Assembly (NCBI GenBank): GCA_018816095.1
Contig: JAHIWP010000078.1
Location: forward strand, 22,100 to 86,099
Direction of reading: 5' to 3'
From: Gammaproteobacteria bacterium
Lineage (GTDB): Bacteria > Pseudomonadota > Gammaproteobacteria > Pseudomonadales > Pseudomonadaceae
DNA: 64,000 nt
A program made the position numbers and the translations under genes. The notes under the pieces are model-generated. The model worked only from the letters and a program-made list of their open reading frames with translations. It did no database searches and was not told the origin of the DNA. Below are positions 25,739 to 33,647 of this stretch, piece by piece (position 1 is the first letter of the stretch; each line of letters begins with the position of its first letter).

Positions 25739-26776
25739 ATGCGCACATCGCGGTTACTCAGACGCCTGCGTAACGACTTTCAGTTGTCCATCATTACGCT
25801 GATGGGCCTTTTTGGCGTCATTGGTATTAGCCCCTATGCCGTGTACCGGCTGGCCACCGGCAACTACCTGGTGGGCGCCGCCGATACGGTAATTGTCGCC
25901 TCCACGGTGCTTGCGGTGCTTTACGCCTGGCGCACCAGCGACACCGTCAAACCGGGCATCTACCTGGCCAGTATCTTCTCCGTTGCGGCAACCCTGATCG
26001 CCATCAACCTGGGCGTTAACGGCCTGTTTTGGATCTATCCGCTGATCCTGTTCAACTTTTTTATGGTGTCGTCTGGTAAGGCTTTAGTCGCCACTATCCT
26101 GATGCTCATGACGCTGGTGGGTTACGGCCAGCTAAACCCTGGCGCGGTATTCGAAAGCGACTACCAGATGGTGTCGTTTCTGGTTACCAGCATGATGGCC
26201 AGCATCCTCAGCTTCGTCTTTGCCTATCGCACCAGCAGCCAGCGCGATCAGCTGCAGCAACTGGCCATCCATGACCCGCTGACCGGCGCTCGTAACCGCC
26301 GGGCGATGAACGAGGAGCTGAAGATTGCTGCGTCCTTAAATCGGCGTCACGGCAACAGCTATGGCGTGTTGACCATGGACCTGGACCATTTCAAACGGGT
26401 TAACGACAACTACGGCCATCAGGCCGGCGATCAGGTGCTGATCGACTTTGTCGAGCTGATCAAAAATGCCTCACGCAAGGAGGATCGCCTGTTCCGCTTC
26501 GGCGGCGAGGAATTCCTCCTGCTGGTGCCCAATACCGACAGCGACGGCCTATTGGCCGCAGCCCAAAACCTTCAGCAACAGGTTCGCCAACACCTGCGCG
26601 GGCCGGGCGGGCCGGTGACCATGTCGGTTGGCGGTGCGATGATGCGCCGCGATGAGCACTGGGAAGACTTGCTGCAGCGCGCCGACCAGCGCCTGTATCA
26701 CGCCAAGAGCGCCGGACGTAACTGCATCGTCATCAATGACGGCGTCAATACAGCAAGCCCCCAGCCCATCGTCTAA
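25739..26776 (+). CDS. Membrane diguanylate cyclase (GGDEF)
   Basis: Makes cyclic di-GMP from two GTP. The first 170 residues hold about five to six membrane segments (for example SIITLMGLFGVIGISPYAVY and FWIYPLILFNFFMV), an unnamed membrane sensor region. The GGDEF domain starts at HDPLTGARNRRAM and has DLDHFKRVNDNYGHQAGD and the active-site FGGEEF. An RxxD inhibitory site (RKED) lies exactly five residues before GGEEF, so product feedback inhibition is expected. The YcgR-type brake at 3.8 kb is a possible downstream receptor, but no specific link is shown. Confidence 0.93.
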   Translation: MRTSRLLRRLRNDFQLSIITLMGLFGVIGISPYAVYRLATGNYLVGAADTVIVASTVLAVLYAWRTSDTVKPGIYLASIFSVAATLIAINLGVNGLFWIYPLILFNFFMVSSGKALVATILMLMTLVGYGQLNPGAVFESDYQMVSFLVTSMMASILSFVFAYRTSSQRDQLQQLAIHDPLTGARNRRAMNEELKIAASLNRRHGNSYGVLTMDLDHFKRVNDNYGHQAGDQVLIDFVELIKNASRKEDRLFRFGGEEFLLLVPNTDSDGLLAAAQNLQQQVRQHLRGPGGPVTMSVGGAMMRRDEHWEDLLQRADQRLYHAKSAGRNCIVINDGVNTASPQPIV

Positions 26777-26895
26777 TCCTGCGGTATATCTTCGCTTACA
26801 CTCTGCAGCTGGAAAATTATCCGCCCTGACCCACAACGCTGTAACAACTCGGCGTTGTGTCGGTCTATTGGCCACACCCACTTGAGAGCACTGCC

Positions 26896-27411
26896 ATGAA
26901 GAGACGCTCCCTGCTCAAGGCGATCGCCCTGATGCCAGCCCTGCCCCTGCTCAGCCACGCCCCGCTCAGCCTGGCGCAAGCCATTGCCAGCACCATCACG
27001 CCACTGGACAAGCCGCACAGCGCCTGGCGCGACCTGCTAACGCCCGAGGCATATGCCGTGTTGTTCGAGGAAGACACGGAAGCCCCTGGCAGCAGCCCGC
27101 TGAATCAGGAAAAACGCGACGGCACCTATATCTGCGCCGCCTGTTACCTGCCGCTGTTCGCCAGCCAAGACAAATATGAAAGCGGCACCGGCTGGCCCAG
27201 CTTCACCCAGCCGATTGCCGGGCACATGGGCCAAAAACGCGACTTCAAGCTGTTTTTCCCACGCACTGAATACCACTGCGCGCGTTGCGGCGGCCACCAG
27301 GGCCATGTGTTTGATGACGGTCCCAAGCCTCGTGGCGAACGCTGGTGCAATAACGGCGTAGCCCTGCGCTTTGTTGCCAAAGACGAGCCCCTACCCGAAC
27401 TGCGGAGCTAA
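26896..27411 (+). CDS. msrB: MsrB methionine-R-sulfoxide reductase, exported (Tat-type signal)
   Basis: Reduces methionine-R-sulfoxide in proteins. The 171-residue product starts with a twin-arginine-like signal (MKRRSLLKAIALMPALPLLS), unusual since most MsrB are cytoplasmic. The domain keeps both zinc CxxC pairs (CAAC, CARC), the SGTGWPSF motif and a catalytic region GERWCNNGVALRF where the active Cys sits in WCNNG, against the usual RYCxN(S/G). A cytoplasmic-type longer frame from 26857 lacks a ribosome site. It ends two bases before msrA begins, so the two are one operon. Confidence 0.9.
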   Translation: MKRRSLLKAIALMPALPLLSHAPLSLAQAIASTITPLDKPHSAWRDLLTPEAYAVLFEEDTEAPGSSPLNQEKRDGTYICAACYLPLFASQDKYESGTGWPSFTQPIAGHMGQKRDFKLFFPRTEYHCARCGGHQGHVFDDGPKPRGERWCNNGVALRFVAKDEPLPELRS

Positions 27412-27413
27412 AC

Positions 27414-28082
27414 ATGACCCACATTACGTCCCACTGGCGCAGCCGTTTGCTCGCCAGCGCTGTGCTTGTTCTGGGTGGCCTGCTGGCCGCCTGTGAACCC
27501 ACCGCGGCGCAGGCCCCCCAAGCACCCATGCAAGCCAACACAACAACGGTGGAAAACCCGGGGGTAGCGATCTTTGCCGGCGGCTGCTTCTGGTGCACCG
27601 AATCGGACTTCGACAAAGTACCTGGCGTGATTGAAACCACCTCCGGCTATATCGGCGGGCATGTCGACAACCCCACTTATGAGCAGGTTTCAGCCGGCAA
27701 TAGCGGGCATATTGAAGCCGTGCGCGTGCGCTTTGACCCAAGTAAAACCAGCTATGCGCAACTGCTGGAGGCCTTCTGGCCGACCATCGACCCGATCACC
27801 GCCAACGCACAGTTCTGCGACCGCGGCTCGCAGTACCGCAGCGCAATCTTCTACAGCACGGCCGAAGAACAGCAGTTGGCTGAAGCCTCCAAAGCCGCCC
27901 TGGATAAATCCGGGCGCTTACCGGCGCCGGTGGTCACAGAAATCCTCCCCGCAGGAACCTTCTACCCCGCCGAGGATTATCACCAGGACTACTACCAGCG
28001 TAATCCGCTGCGCTATACCTACTACCGCAACGGTTGCGGCCGCGACCAACGCCTGGAGCAACTCTGGGGCAAGAAGCCGTAA
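27414..28082 (+). CDS. msrA: MsrA methionine-S-sulfoxide reductase, predicted lipoprotein
   Basis: Reduces methionine-S-sulfoxide. The 222-residue protein begins with a lipoprotein signal (LASAVLVLGGLLAAC, Cys near residue 26), then the full MsrA domain: catalytic GGCFWC, TTSGYIGGHVDNPTYEQVSAG, HIEAVRVRFDP, FCDRGSQYRSAIF and AEDYHQDYY. Resolving Cys candidates lie near the C-terminus (NGCGRDQ). With MsrB just upstream this is an extracytoplasmic repair pair covering both sulfoxide diastereomers. No reductant protein (thioredoxin-like or DsbD-like domain) is encoded next to it. Confidence 0.93.
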   Translation: MTHITSHWRSRLLASAVLVLGGLLAACEPTAAQAPQAPMQANTTTVENPGVAIFAGGCFWCTESDFDKVPGVIETTSGYIGGHVDNPTYEQVSAGNSGHIEAVRVRFDPSKTSYAQLLEAFWPTIDPITANAQFCDRGSQYRSAIFYSTAEEQQLAEASKAALDKSGRLPAPVVTEILPAGTFYPAEDYHQDYYQRNPLRYTYYRNGCGRDQRLEQLWGKKP

Positions 28083-28204
28083 GCCATGCGCATCAGTTGG
28101 CCCTCGCGCCAACTGATGACGTTGTATTCAGCCGCTGATACCTAGAGGCGGCAATCGCCGCATCCGCTATGGTTGAGTTCACACGTTGCCCAGTGAGCAC
28201 AACC

Positions 28205-28642
28205 ATGGCCCCGTTAAAACCTTTGTTCAAACTCACCTCACTGATCGCCCTGGGCGGTTGGCTGATGCTGGTCTGCCTGCCAGCCTGGCCCTATACCGAT
28301 GAACTGGTACTGGGGCTCAGCGTGGTCGTGCTGGCCCTCCTCTACAGCTGGCTGCTGTTTTTCGCCATGCGCCAGCGCCCCGAACCTGGCAGTGGCAAAC
28401 CAGGCTTCTTCAGCCTGGCTGGCGTGCTCTCATTGCTGCGCCAACCCACAGCTGCATTGGCGGCGTGGGTGCATATTCTGGCGTTCGATCTGATGGTGGG
28501 CCTGTATATCCGCCACGATGGAGCCATCGCGGGTATCAGCCACTGGGCTCTGCTGCCCTGCTATGTGCTGACGCTGATGTTTGGACCGCTGGGTTTGCTG
28601 GCCTTTTTAGCGCTGCGCTGGAGCTTGGCTCTAGCGGCCTGA
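28205..28642 (+). CDS. ABA4-like (DUF4281) membrane protein
   Basis: A 145-residue membrane protein with four hydrophobic segments. LLRQPTAALAAWVHILAFDLMVGLYI and LLPCYVLTLMFGPLGLLAFLAL match the ABA4-like/DUF4281 family, whose bacterial role is not known to me. The frame is open from ATG 28169, but that codon has no ribosome site, while ATG 28205 follows AGTGAG; the start is moderately sure. It faces a converging small secreted-protein gene only one base after its stop. Confidence 0.75.
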   Translation: MAPLKPLFKLTSLIALGGWLMLVCLPAWPYTDELVLGLSVVVLALLYSWLLFFAMRQRPEPGSGKPGFFSLAGVLSLLRQPTAALAAWVHILAFDLMVGLYIRHDGAIAGISHWALLPCYVLTLMFGPLGLLAFLALRWSLALAA

Positions 28643-28643
28643 G

Positions 28644-28973
28644 TTAGCGGCTGCGTTCTTCCGAGTGCGTGCTCTGGCCCGGGTACTGCTGTATGCGGTA
28701 ACCATTGGGGTACTCAATCGTTTGCTTGATCGCGCCACGGTTTTCTAGCGATTGACTGCCGTAGCGTTGCTCGTGGCGCTGCAGCCCTTCGGGTAACCGC
28801 TGCCCACCATAAAGGTTGTGATTTTCTATGGTTTGAGAGCTGCCAATGCTGCCGCTGGCACCAGGGCTGATATAGGTTTTCGGAATGACCCGCAGTGTCT
28901 GCGGCGCTTGCGGCTCGGCATACAGCGAAGTCACCATCAGCAAAGTCACCAAACTGAGCACATATCTGCGCAT
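28644..28973 (-). CDS. Small secreted hypothetical protein
   Basis: A 109-residue protein with signal peptide (MRRYVLSLVTLLMVTSLYA) and a polar, Gln/Gly/Ser/Arg-rich body (SPGASGSIGSSQTIENHNLYGG, HEQRYGSQSLENRG). It could be a flexible periplasmic or surface protein; no domain is recognised. An upstream ATG at 28979 is too close to the ribosome site (GGGAG), so the ATG at 28973 with eight-base spacing is chosen. Expression is divergent from the nuclease gene, with a perfect palindrome at 29085-29105 between them. Confidence 0.7.
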   Translation of the reverse strand: MRRYVLSLVTLLMVTSLYAEPQAPQTLRVIPKTYISPGASGSIGSSQTIENHNLYGGQRLPEGLQRHEQRYGSQSLENRGAIKQTIEYPNGYRIQQYPGQSTHSEERSR

Positions 28974-29084
28974 CGTCATTACTCCCTCTGCGCCATGGGC
29001 GCGAAACGAACCTGAAGGTTTGGCAACACCAGCCCGCCTACGGTTCCGACCATTGCTCCAGACAGAACATCCGCACGCGGCTTA

Positions 29085-29105
29085 ATTGCTCAAATAATGA
29101 GCAAT
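29085..29105. promoter_or_regulatory. Perfect 8-bp inverted repeat, operator candidate
   Basis: ATTGCTCA-AATAA-TGAGCAAT, a perfect dyad with 5-base spacer, in the divergent region between the secreted-protein gene and the nuclease gene. No T run follows, so a protein-binding site is more likely than a terminator. The regulator is unknown. Confidence 0.45.
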
Positions 29106-29265
29106 CATCCTCGGTTTACTGGAAAGCACAAGCCACCCCAGCGTCCAACGCAGGATCAGCACTTCGCACAACCCGCCGTGCTGTTTCGCGATACCCGTCC
29201 CGCTTAACCCGGCGGGCATTTATTACTATCAACAGCTATGCATTCGCGTGAGCATCGCCAACCAG

Positions 29266-29802
29266 ATGACTATCCGTATCGCTCTACTCCTTCTCGCCTG
29301 CCTGCCGGGCCTGGCGCTTGCTGAGCAGTTGATCTGCCGGGTGATGACCATTAGCGAAGGCGACACCTTTAGCTGTCTGAGCACTGATAACAAACGGCTG
29401 CGAGTGCGCCTTGCGGAAATTGACGCACCGGAAAGAAAGCAGCCCTATGGCGCTGAAGCCAAGCAGGCGCTGTCTGATCTGGTGTTAGAAAAACAGGTTC
29501 TCCTGCATGTGCAAGAAGTGGATCGCTACGGCAGAACGCTGGCGCGCGCTTTCATCGGCGGCGTAGACGTGAATTACAGCTTGGTCGAACAAGGCGCAGC
29601 CTGGGCCTACACCCCGCAGTTGAAGGACTACAGGCTAAAAGATGCCGAAACCCTGGCCAGAAAAATGGGTAAAGGCCTTTGGCGGCTTCCAGCCGAGTCC
29701 ATAGTCGCCCCTTGGGATTGGCGTTATGCCGGCAGAATTTCAGTGCCGCCAAAAACCAAGCCCAGCCGACCGGCGTCGTTTTCGCAGTTTGGCAGCAACT
29801 AA
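29266..29802 (+). CDS. Secreted thermonuclease (SNase-like)
   Basis: Calcium-dependent staphylococcal-nuclease-like enzyme, about 178 residues, exported by a signal peptide (IALLLLACLPGLALA). Catalytic features are VRLAEIDAPE (Arg, Asp and general-base Glu), the QPYGAEAKQAL helix and DRYGRTLAR with the second catalytic Arg. C-terminal PPKTKPSRPASF is a short linker. The frame also opens at GTG 29248 (six residues longer); neither start has a clear ribosome site, so this is uncertain. Function is extracellular or periplasmic nucleic acid cleavage. Confidence 0.85.
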   Translation: MTIRIALLLLACLPGLALAEQLICRVMTISEGDTFSCLSTDNKRLRVRLAEIDAPERKQPYGAEAKQALSDLVLEKQVLLHVQEVDRYGRTLARAFIGGVDVNYSLVEQGAAWAYTPQLKDYRLKDAETLARKMGKGLWRLPAESIVAPWDWRYAGRISVPPKTKPSRPASFSQFGSN

Positions 29803-29924
29803 GGCTCGGGCAACCGGCCCTCCACAACAACCATCACCTCGCCCCCCCACCAATTTGGCCCTGCGCTCCATGGCATCTGCAGCCTGAGTTGCGCTTCAGC
29901 GCTACCGCTCACCTGCGCCTTAAT

Positions 29925-29960
29925 CTATAGGCAATACTTATGCAAAGCATTGCATATCAG
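29925..29960 (+). promoter_or_regulatory. Putative CynR operator upstream of cynS
   Basis: A 36-bp block CTATAGGCAA-N5-ATGC-N3-GCATTG-N5-CAG. The same block, 26 of 36 bases identical and with the same spacing, lies at 32539-32574 just before cynR. It centres on the dyad ATGC-N3-GCAT, about 70-100 bases upstream of the cynS start, a normal place for a LysR-type activator site. Assignment to CynR is inferred from position and sharing. Confidence 0.6.
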
Positions 29961-30028
29961 TCTTGGACGCTATGCATCTATCGGCCGATCATTGCTTCAC
30001 ACCAAGCAACCCCGATAGGAGCCACACC

Positions 30029-30496
30029 ATGCAACAGTCGCACGCTTACAACGACCCAAGCCTCGCCCTGACCACCGAAGTGCTGGATGCCAAGGCGCGC
30101 AAAAACCTGTCCTGGCAGGACCTGGCTGACGGCACCGGGCTTGGCTTGGCTTACGTCACCGCCGCCCTGCTCGGCCAGCACCCACTGCCGGAAAGCGCAG
30201 CTAAAGTGATTGGCGACAAGCTTGAACTGGATGCCGATGCGGTAGCCCGCCTGCAAATCATCCCACTGCGCGGCAGCCTCTCGGGCATTCCGACCGACCC
30301 GACCATCTACCGCTTTTACGAAATGATCCAGATCTACGGCACCACGCTGAAAGCCCTGGTGCATGAGCAGTTTGGCGACGGCATCATCAGCGCGATCAAC
30401 TTCAAGCTGGACATGAAGAAGGTCGAGGACCCCGAAGGCGGTTCCCGCGCAGTGATCACTCTGGATGGCAAATTCCTGCCCCTGCGCCCGTTCTAA
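30029..30496 (+). CDS. cynS: CynS cyanate hydratase (cyanase)
   Basis: Converts cyanate plus bicarbonate to carbamate, giving ammonia and carbon dioxide; a homodecamer in the cytoplasm. The 156-residue length equals that of E. coli cyanase. It has the N-terminal helix-turn-helix-like domain ([24 protein letters not shown]) and the catalytic C-terminal domain with [11 protein letters not shown] (active Arg and Glu) and GIISAINF (active Ser). Start ATG 30029 follows TAGGAG; an open frame upstream is not used. First gene of the cynS-DUF2790-cynT block. Confidence 0.97.
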   Translation: MQQSHAYNDPSLALTTEVLDAKARKNLSWQDLADGTGLGLAYVTAALLGQHPLPESAAKVIGDKLELDADAVARLQIIPLRGSLSGIPTDPTIYRFYEMIQIYGTTLKALVHEQFGDGIISAINFKLDMKKVEDPEGGSRAVITLDGKFLPLRPF

Positions 30497-30590
30497 CCTC
30501 GCCGCGTCCCTGAATCGGCCCGCTCCCTGCGGGCCCGATCCCAAAATTGACCTGATCCCCACTGCCACCCATTTATGCGGAGGATGGCTC

Positions 30591-30842
30591 ATGAACAAAA
30601 TCCTACTTTTAGGCCTGTCACTGGCAGCCTCGCTGTCGGCTTACGCCGAAGAACCAGTCACGCCAGCGCCAGCCGTTGCCTACACATACGGCATGCACTT
30701 AGACATCGCCAAGGTGATACGCATGACTTCGGCTGCCGACACCTGCGGGCCGACGCCAGCCGAAATGACCTACCGTGACTCACAGGGTGACGTCCATGTT
30801 CTGCAATACCGCCTGTATGGCACCGGCTGCAGCGACTCATAG
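30591..30842 (+). CDS. DUF2790 small periplasmic protein
   Basis: An 83-residue secreted protein: signal peptide 1-19 ([19 protein letters not shown]), then the DUF2790 domain, recognisable by [13 protein letters not shown], two Cys (DTCG and GTGCSDS) likely disulfide-bonded, and [26 protein letters not shown] precedes the ATG closely. Many pseudomonads carry several DUF2790 genes of unknown function. Here it is placed between cyanase and carbonic anhydrase on the same strand, with gaps of 94 and 35 bases, so it may be co-regulated with cyanate degradation. Confidence 0.88.
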   Translation: MNKILLLGLSLAASLSAYAEEPVTPAPAVAYTYGMHLDIAKVIRMTSAADTCGPTPAEMTYRDSQGDVHVLQYRLYGTGCSDS

Positions 30843-30877
30843 CCCAACAATCCAGCAGATTTTTACAGGTACATCCT

Positions 30878-31537
30878 ATGCAAGCGCTTATTGACGGATT
30901 TCTGAAGTTTCAGAGCGAAGCGTTCCCACAACGCTCCGACCTATTCAAACACCTGGCGACCACCCAGCACCCAGGCACCTTATTTATCACCTGCTCCGAT
31001 AGCCGCGTGGTGCCGGAACTGCTGACGCAACAAGAACCCGGGGAACTGTTCGTGATTCGTAACGCCGGCAATATTGTGCCGTCCTACAGCCCGCATCCGG
31101 GTGGCGTGTCGGCGACGGTCGAGTATGCCGTCGCGGTACTGGGGGTGACCGATATCGTTATTTGCGGCCACTCCGATTGCGGCGCCATGACCGCGGTCGC
31201 CACGTGTAAATGCATGGACCACCTGCCCGCTGTAAGCGGCTGGTTGCAGCATGCCGAGTCGGCGAAGGTCATCAACGAGTCGCGTGTGCATGCCAATGAC
31301 GCGGCCAAAGTCAGCTCAATGGTGCGGGAAAATGTCATCGCCCAACTGGCGAACATCCAAACCCACCCGAGCGTGCGCCTGGCTCAAGAAAAAGGTGTGT
31401 TGAACCTGCATGGCTGGGTCTACGACATTGAAAGCGGCTCAATCGACGCGCTGGACGACGATAACCGCTCCTTCAAGGCATTGGCCGACTACCCAGCGAC
31501 CTGCGCCGTGTATGCTCGCTCAGCCGTTGCCGCTTGA
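30878..31537 (+). CDS. cynT: CynT beta-carbonic anhydrase
   Basis: Interconverts carbon dioxide and bicarbonate; in cyanate modules it regenerates the bicarbonate used by cyanase. The 219-residue beta-class protein has zinc ligands in ITCSDSRV (Cys, Asp) and CGHSDCGAM (His, Cys), plus NAGNIVPSY and [13 protein letters not shown]. It is most like CynT/CynT2-type enzymes by these motifs and position. ACAGGT lies before the ATG. An imperfect hairpin in the short gap to converging cynR (about 31580-31610) may stop transcription. Confidence 0.94.
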   Translation: MQALIDGFLKFQSEAFPQRSDLFKHLATTQHPGTLFITCSDSRVVPELLTQQEPGELFVIRNAGNIVPSYSPHPGGVSATVEYAVAVLGVTDIVICGHSDCGAMTAVATCKCMDHLPAVSGWLQHAESAKVINESRVHANDAAKVSSMVRENVIAQLANIQTHPSVRLAQEKGVLNLHGWVYDIESGSIDALDDDNRSFKALADYPATCAVYARSAVAA

Positions 31538-31627
31538 AACCCGGTTGCCTGTTAAAGATTTTTACCCCAGTGCTCAACTGCAGCGGCTGTCACAGGCCGC
31601 TTACCTGTTTCGCTAACGGCTGGCGCG

Positions 31628-32527
31628 CTATTCGCGCCCGGGCGTGCCCTCCTTCATCGCCCCCAGCATTAAGTGGGTAAAGGCGTCTGATGCAGCGCTG
31701 TGGTAGTTATTTTTACGCCGCAGCAGCGCGGCCCCGCGCTGGGGCGCTTCGGCCACTAATGCAAGCTTGCGCAACGCGCGGTCTTGCGTGGCAATGGCTT
31801 CCGGCAAAATCGTGGCAACGGCGGTGTGCCGAATAACCTCGAGCAGGGTATTCACCGAGTTGACCTCAATCACCACCTTGGGCGTGATCCGCGCCGTCGC
31901 GAAGAACTCATCAATGCAGGTGCGGGTCACAAAATCGGGGGTCAGTAGGGCAAACTCCAGCTGCGCCAGCTGATCGGTAGTCAGCGTGGCCTGAGCATCA
32001 TAGAGCGGGTGATCACGCCCAACCATCAGCCCCAAGGTTTCTATAAACGCCGGAATCGACTCGATGTCAGCGCTTCTGACTTGATCAAATGCAATCGCGA
32101 TATCCAACGAATCATTGGCCAGCCCCGTTTCGATGTCGTCCATCGACAACTCGAATATCTGTAAATGGATATTCGGATACAGCGCGATGTAATCGCGGAT
32201 CAGTGGCCCGACCAGGTAGGCCATAAAGGTTGGGGTCATAGCCAGCCTGAGGGAGCCGCGGGACAAATCCTTAACGTCATGCAGCGCCCGCTTCCCCGCC
32301 GCCAACTCCACTAGCACCCGGCGGGCGGATTCGATATAGGCCAGCCCTGCATCAGTGGGTTTGACCGTGCGCGAAGTTCGGTCGAACAGGCTGACGCCGA
32401 GCGACTCTTCCAGTTGGCGAATCTGTTGCGACAAGGTCGGCTGGGAAACGTGTAACGCCTCTGCCGCGCGCGTGAAGCCACCGTGATCAGCAACCGCCAA
32501 CAAATACCGCAGATGCCGTAACAGCAT
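31628..32527 (-). CDS. cynR: CynR LysR-type regulator of cyanate genes
   Basis: A 299-residue LysR-type activator, the length of E. coli CynR. The N-terminal winged helix reads MLLRHLRYLLAVADHGGFTR, AAEALHVSQPTLSQQIRQLE, and the effector domain (GSLRLAMTPTFMAYLVGPL, IAFDQVRSADIESIPA, LLRRKNNYHSAA) parallels E. coli CynR. The frame reaches 32548, but ATG 32527 has GGTGG upstream and the right N-terminus. Unlike the E. coli arrangement it is convergent with cynT rather than divergent from it. The putative operator at 32539-32574 lies immediately upstream, suggesting autoregulation. Confidence 0.92.
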   Translation of the reverse strand: MLLRHLRYLLAVADHGGFTRAAEALHVSQPTLSQQIRQLEESLGVSLFDRTSRTVKPTDAGLAYIESARRVLVELAAGKRALHDVKDLSRGSLRLAMTPTFMAYLVGPLIRDYIALYPNIHLQIFELSMDDIETGLANDSLDIAIAFDQVRSADIESIPAFIETLGLMVGRDHPLYDAQATLTTDQLAQLEFALLTPDFVTRTCIDEFFATARITPKVVIEVNSVNTLLEVIRHTAVATILPEAIATQDRALRKLALVAEAPQRGAALLRRKNNYHSAASDAFTHLMLGAMKEGTPGRE

Positions 32528-32538
32528 TGCATCACCAC

Positions 32539-32574
32539 CTATAGGCAAAAAACATGCTTCGCATTGTATGCCAG
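32539..32574 (+). promoter_or_regulatory. Second copy of the putative CynR operator, at the cynR promoter
   Basis: CTATAGGCAA-N5-ATGC-N3-GCATTG-N5-CAG, the partner of the block at 29925-29960 (26 of 36 identical). It begins 12 bases upstream of the cynR ATG, a place where binding could repress cynR, the usual LysR-type autoregulation. Confidence 0.58.
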
Positions 32575-32663
32575 CCCATAAACCTATGGCTAAGTCGACA
32601 GACCGGCGCGACAGGCTGTCCAGCCCGACATCGAACAGGCGGAGAATCAGTTAAAACTTGCGC

Positions 32664-32698
32664 AATAAAAAAGCCAGCATCGCTGCTGGCTTTGTTTT
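32664..32698 (-). terminator. Bidirectional terminator between cynR and cvfB
   Basis: Perfect stem GCCAGCA/TGCTGGC (32673-32679 with 32684-32690) around TCGC. On the minus strand it is followed by TTTTTTATT, ending the transcript that comes from the cvfB-type gene; on the plus strand TTTGTTTT follows. Confidence 0.85.
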
Positions 32699-32699
32699 A

Positions 32700-32790
32700 C
32701 TGGCGCGGGAATAGGCACCGAACCTGCGAGCTTCGCGTTACACGTGCATTACCCTCGCAACGGGTTATGCAGCAGGCTCTACTGAGCGGT
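32700..32790 (-). pseudogene. Possible decayed tRNA-like sequence
   Basis: On the minus strand the stretch contains a D-arm-like GCTCAGTAGAGC, a T-arm-like GCAGGTTCGGTGCC and an acceptor-like TTCCCGCGCCA with CCA end, in tRNA order, right before a terminator. No proper cloverleaf forms: the segment between the D and T parts is too long, the T stem is mismatched, and the 5' acceptor strand is missing. It may be a tRNA fossil or chance similarity in the 3' untranslated region of the upstream gene. Confidence 0.3.
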
Positions 32791-32804
32791 GGCGCAACGG
32801 ATAC

Positions 32805-33647
32805 TCACTCGCCGGGCAGTTCGATACGGTCTTCGTGGATCACGATGCGACCCTGCTTGTACAAACCACCGATGGCTTTCTTGAAGTTACCTTTACTGAC
32901 CCGAAACAGCGCGGCAATTTCTTCAGGTGAGCTTTTGTCATTCACCTTGAGCACGCCATCGTGTTCGCGCAGCTTGCTCAATATTTGTTCGCCCAGGCTG
33001 CTAGCCGCTTCCTGACCCACCGGCTGCAAGCTCAGGCTGATTTTGCCGTCGGCACGTACTTCCTTGATAAAGCCCTTTTCCTGCATGCCGCTGCGCATAA
33101 ATTTGAACAGCTCATTCTTGTGGATCAGGCCCCAGTGCTTGCCGTTAATGATGGCCTTGAAGCCCATATCAGTAGGCTCGACCACCAGCAAATCAACTTC
33201 TTCACCGGCCGTGTAATTCGCCGGCACGTTATCCAGATAACGATCCAGGCGCGCCGTGGCGGTGATGCGCTTGCTGCGTTTATCTAGGAATACGTGCACC
33301 ACACAGTAATCACCGACCTGCAGCGGACGTTTTTCTTCGGAGTGCGGCAGTAATAAATCTTTTGGCAAACCCCAATTAAGGAATAAGCCCACTCGATTTA
33401 TATCCACAACTTTTAAACTGGCAAACCCACCCACCTGCACTTTTGGCTTTTCAGTGGTGGCAATCAATTTGTCTTCACTGTCCAAGTAGATAAAGACGTT
33501 CAACCAGTCTTCTACTTCACTTGGGGTGTCGCTCGGAATATAGCGCTTGGGCAATAGGATTTCGCCATCCGCGCCGCCATCCAAATACAGGCCGAAGTCG
33601 GTGTGCTTCACGACCTGCAAACTATTCATCCGTCCAATTACCGCCAT
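32805..33647 (-). CDS. CvfB/YitL-type S1 RNA-binding protein
   Basis: A 280-residue protein built of S1-like OB folds, the CvfB family. The start MAVIGRMNSLQVVKHTDFGLYLDGG and VGGFASLKVVDINRVGLFLNWGLPKDLLLPHSEE are two S1 domains; a third lies near 145-210 (DMGFKAIINGKHWGLIHKNELF). The C-terminus (DKSSPEEIAALFRVSKGNFKKAIGGLYKQG) is a winged helix. The S. aureus relative affects virulence gene expression through RNA binding; function here is unknown. It is a single gene with a terminator downstream. Confidence 0.9.
   Translation of the reverse strand: MAVIGRMNSLQVVKHTDFGLYLDGGADGEILLPKRYIPSDTPSEVEDWLNVFIYLDSEDKLIATTEKPKVQVGGFASLKVVDINRVGLFLNWGLPKDLLLPHSEEKRPLQVGDYCVVHVFLDKRSKRITATARLDRYLDNVPANYTAGEEVDLLVVEPTDMGFKAIINGKHWGLIHKNELFKFMRSGMQEKGFIKEVRADGKISLSLQPVGQEAASSLGEQILSKLREHDGVLKVNDKSSPEEIAALFRVSKGNFKKAIGGLYKQGRIVIHEDRIELPGE

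Noticed and set aside
29803-30028. Open frame upstream of cynS (from 29963) as a longer cyanase start
   Set aside because: The ATG at 30029 has a ribosome site and gives exactly the family length of 156 residues; the extension would start beside the presumed operator.
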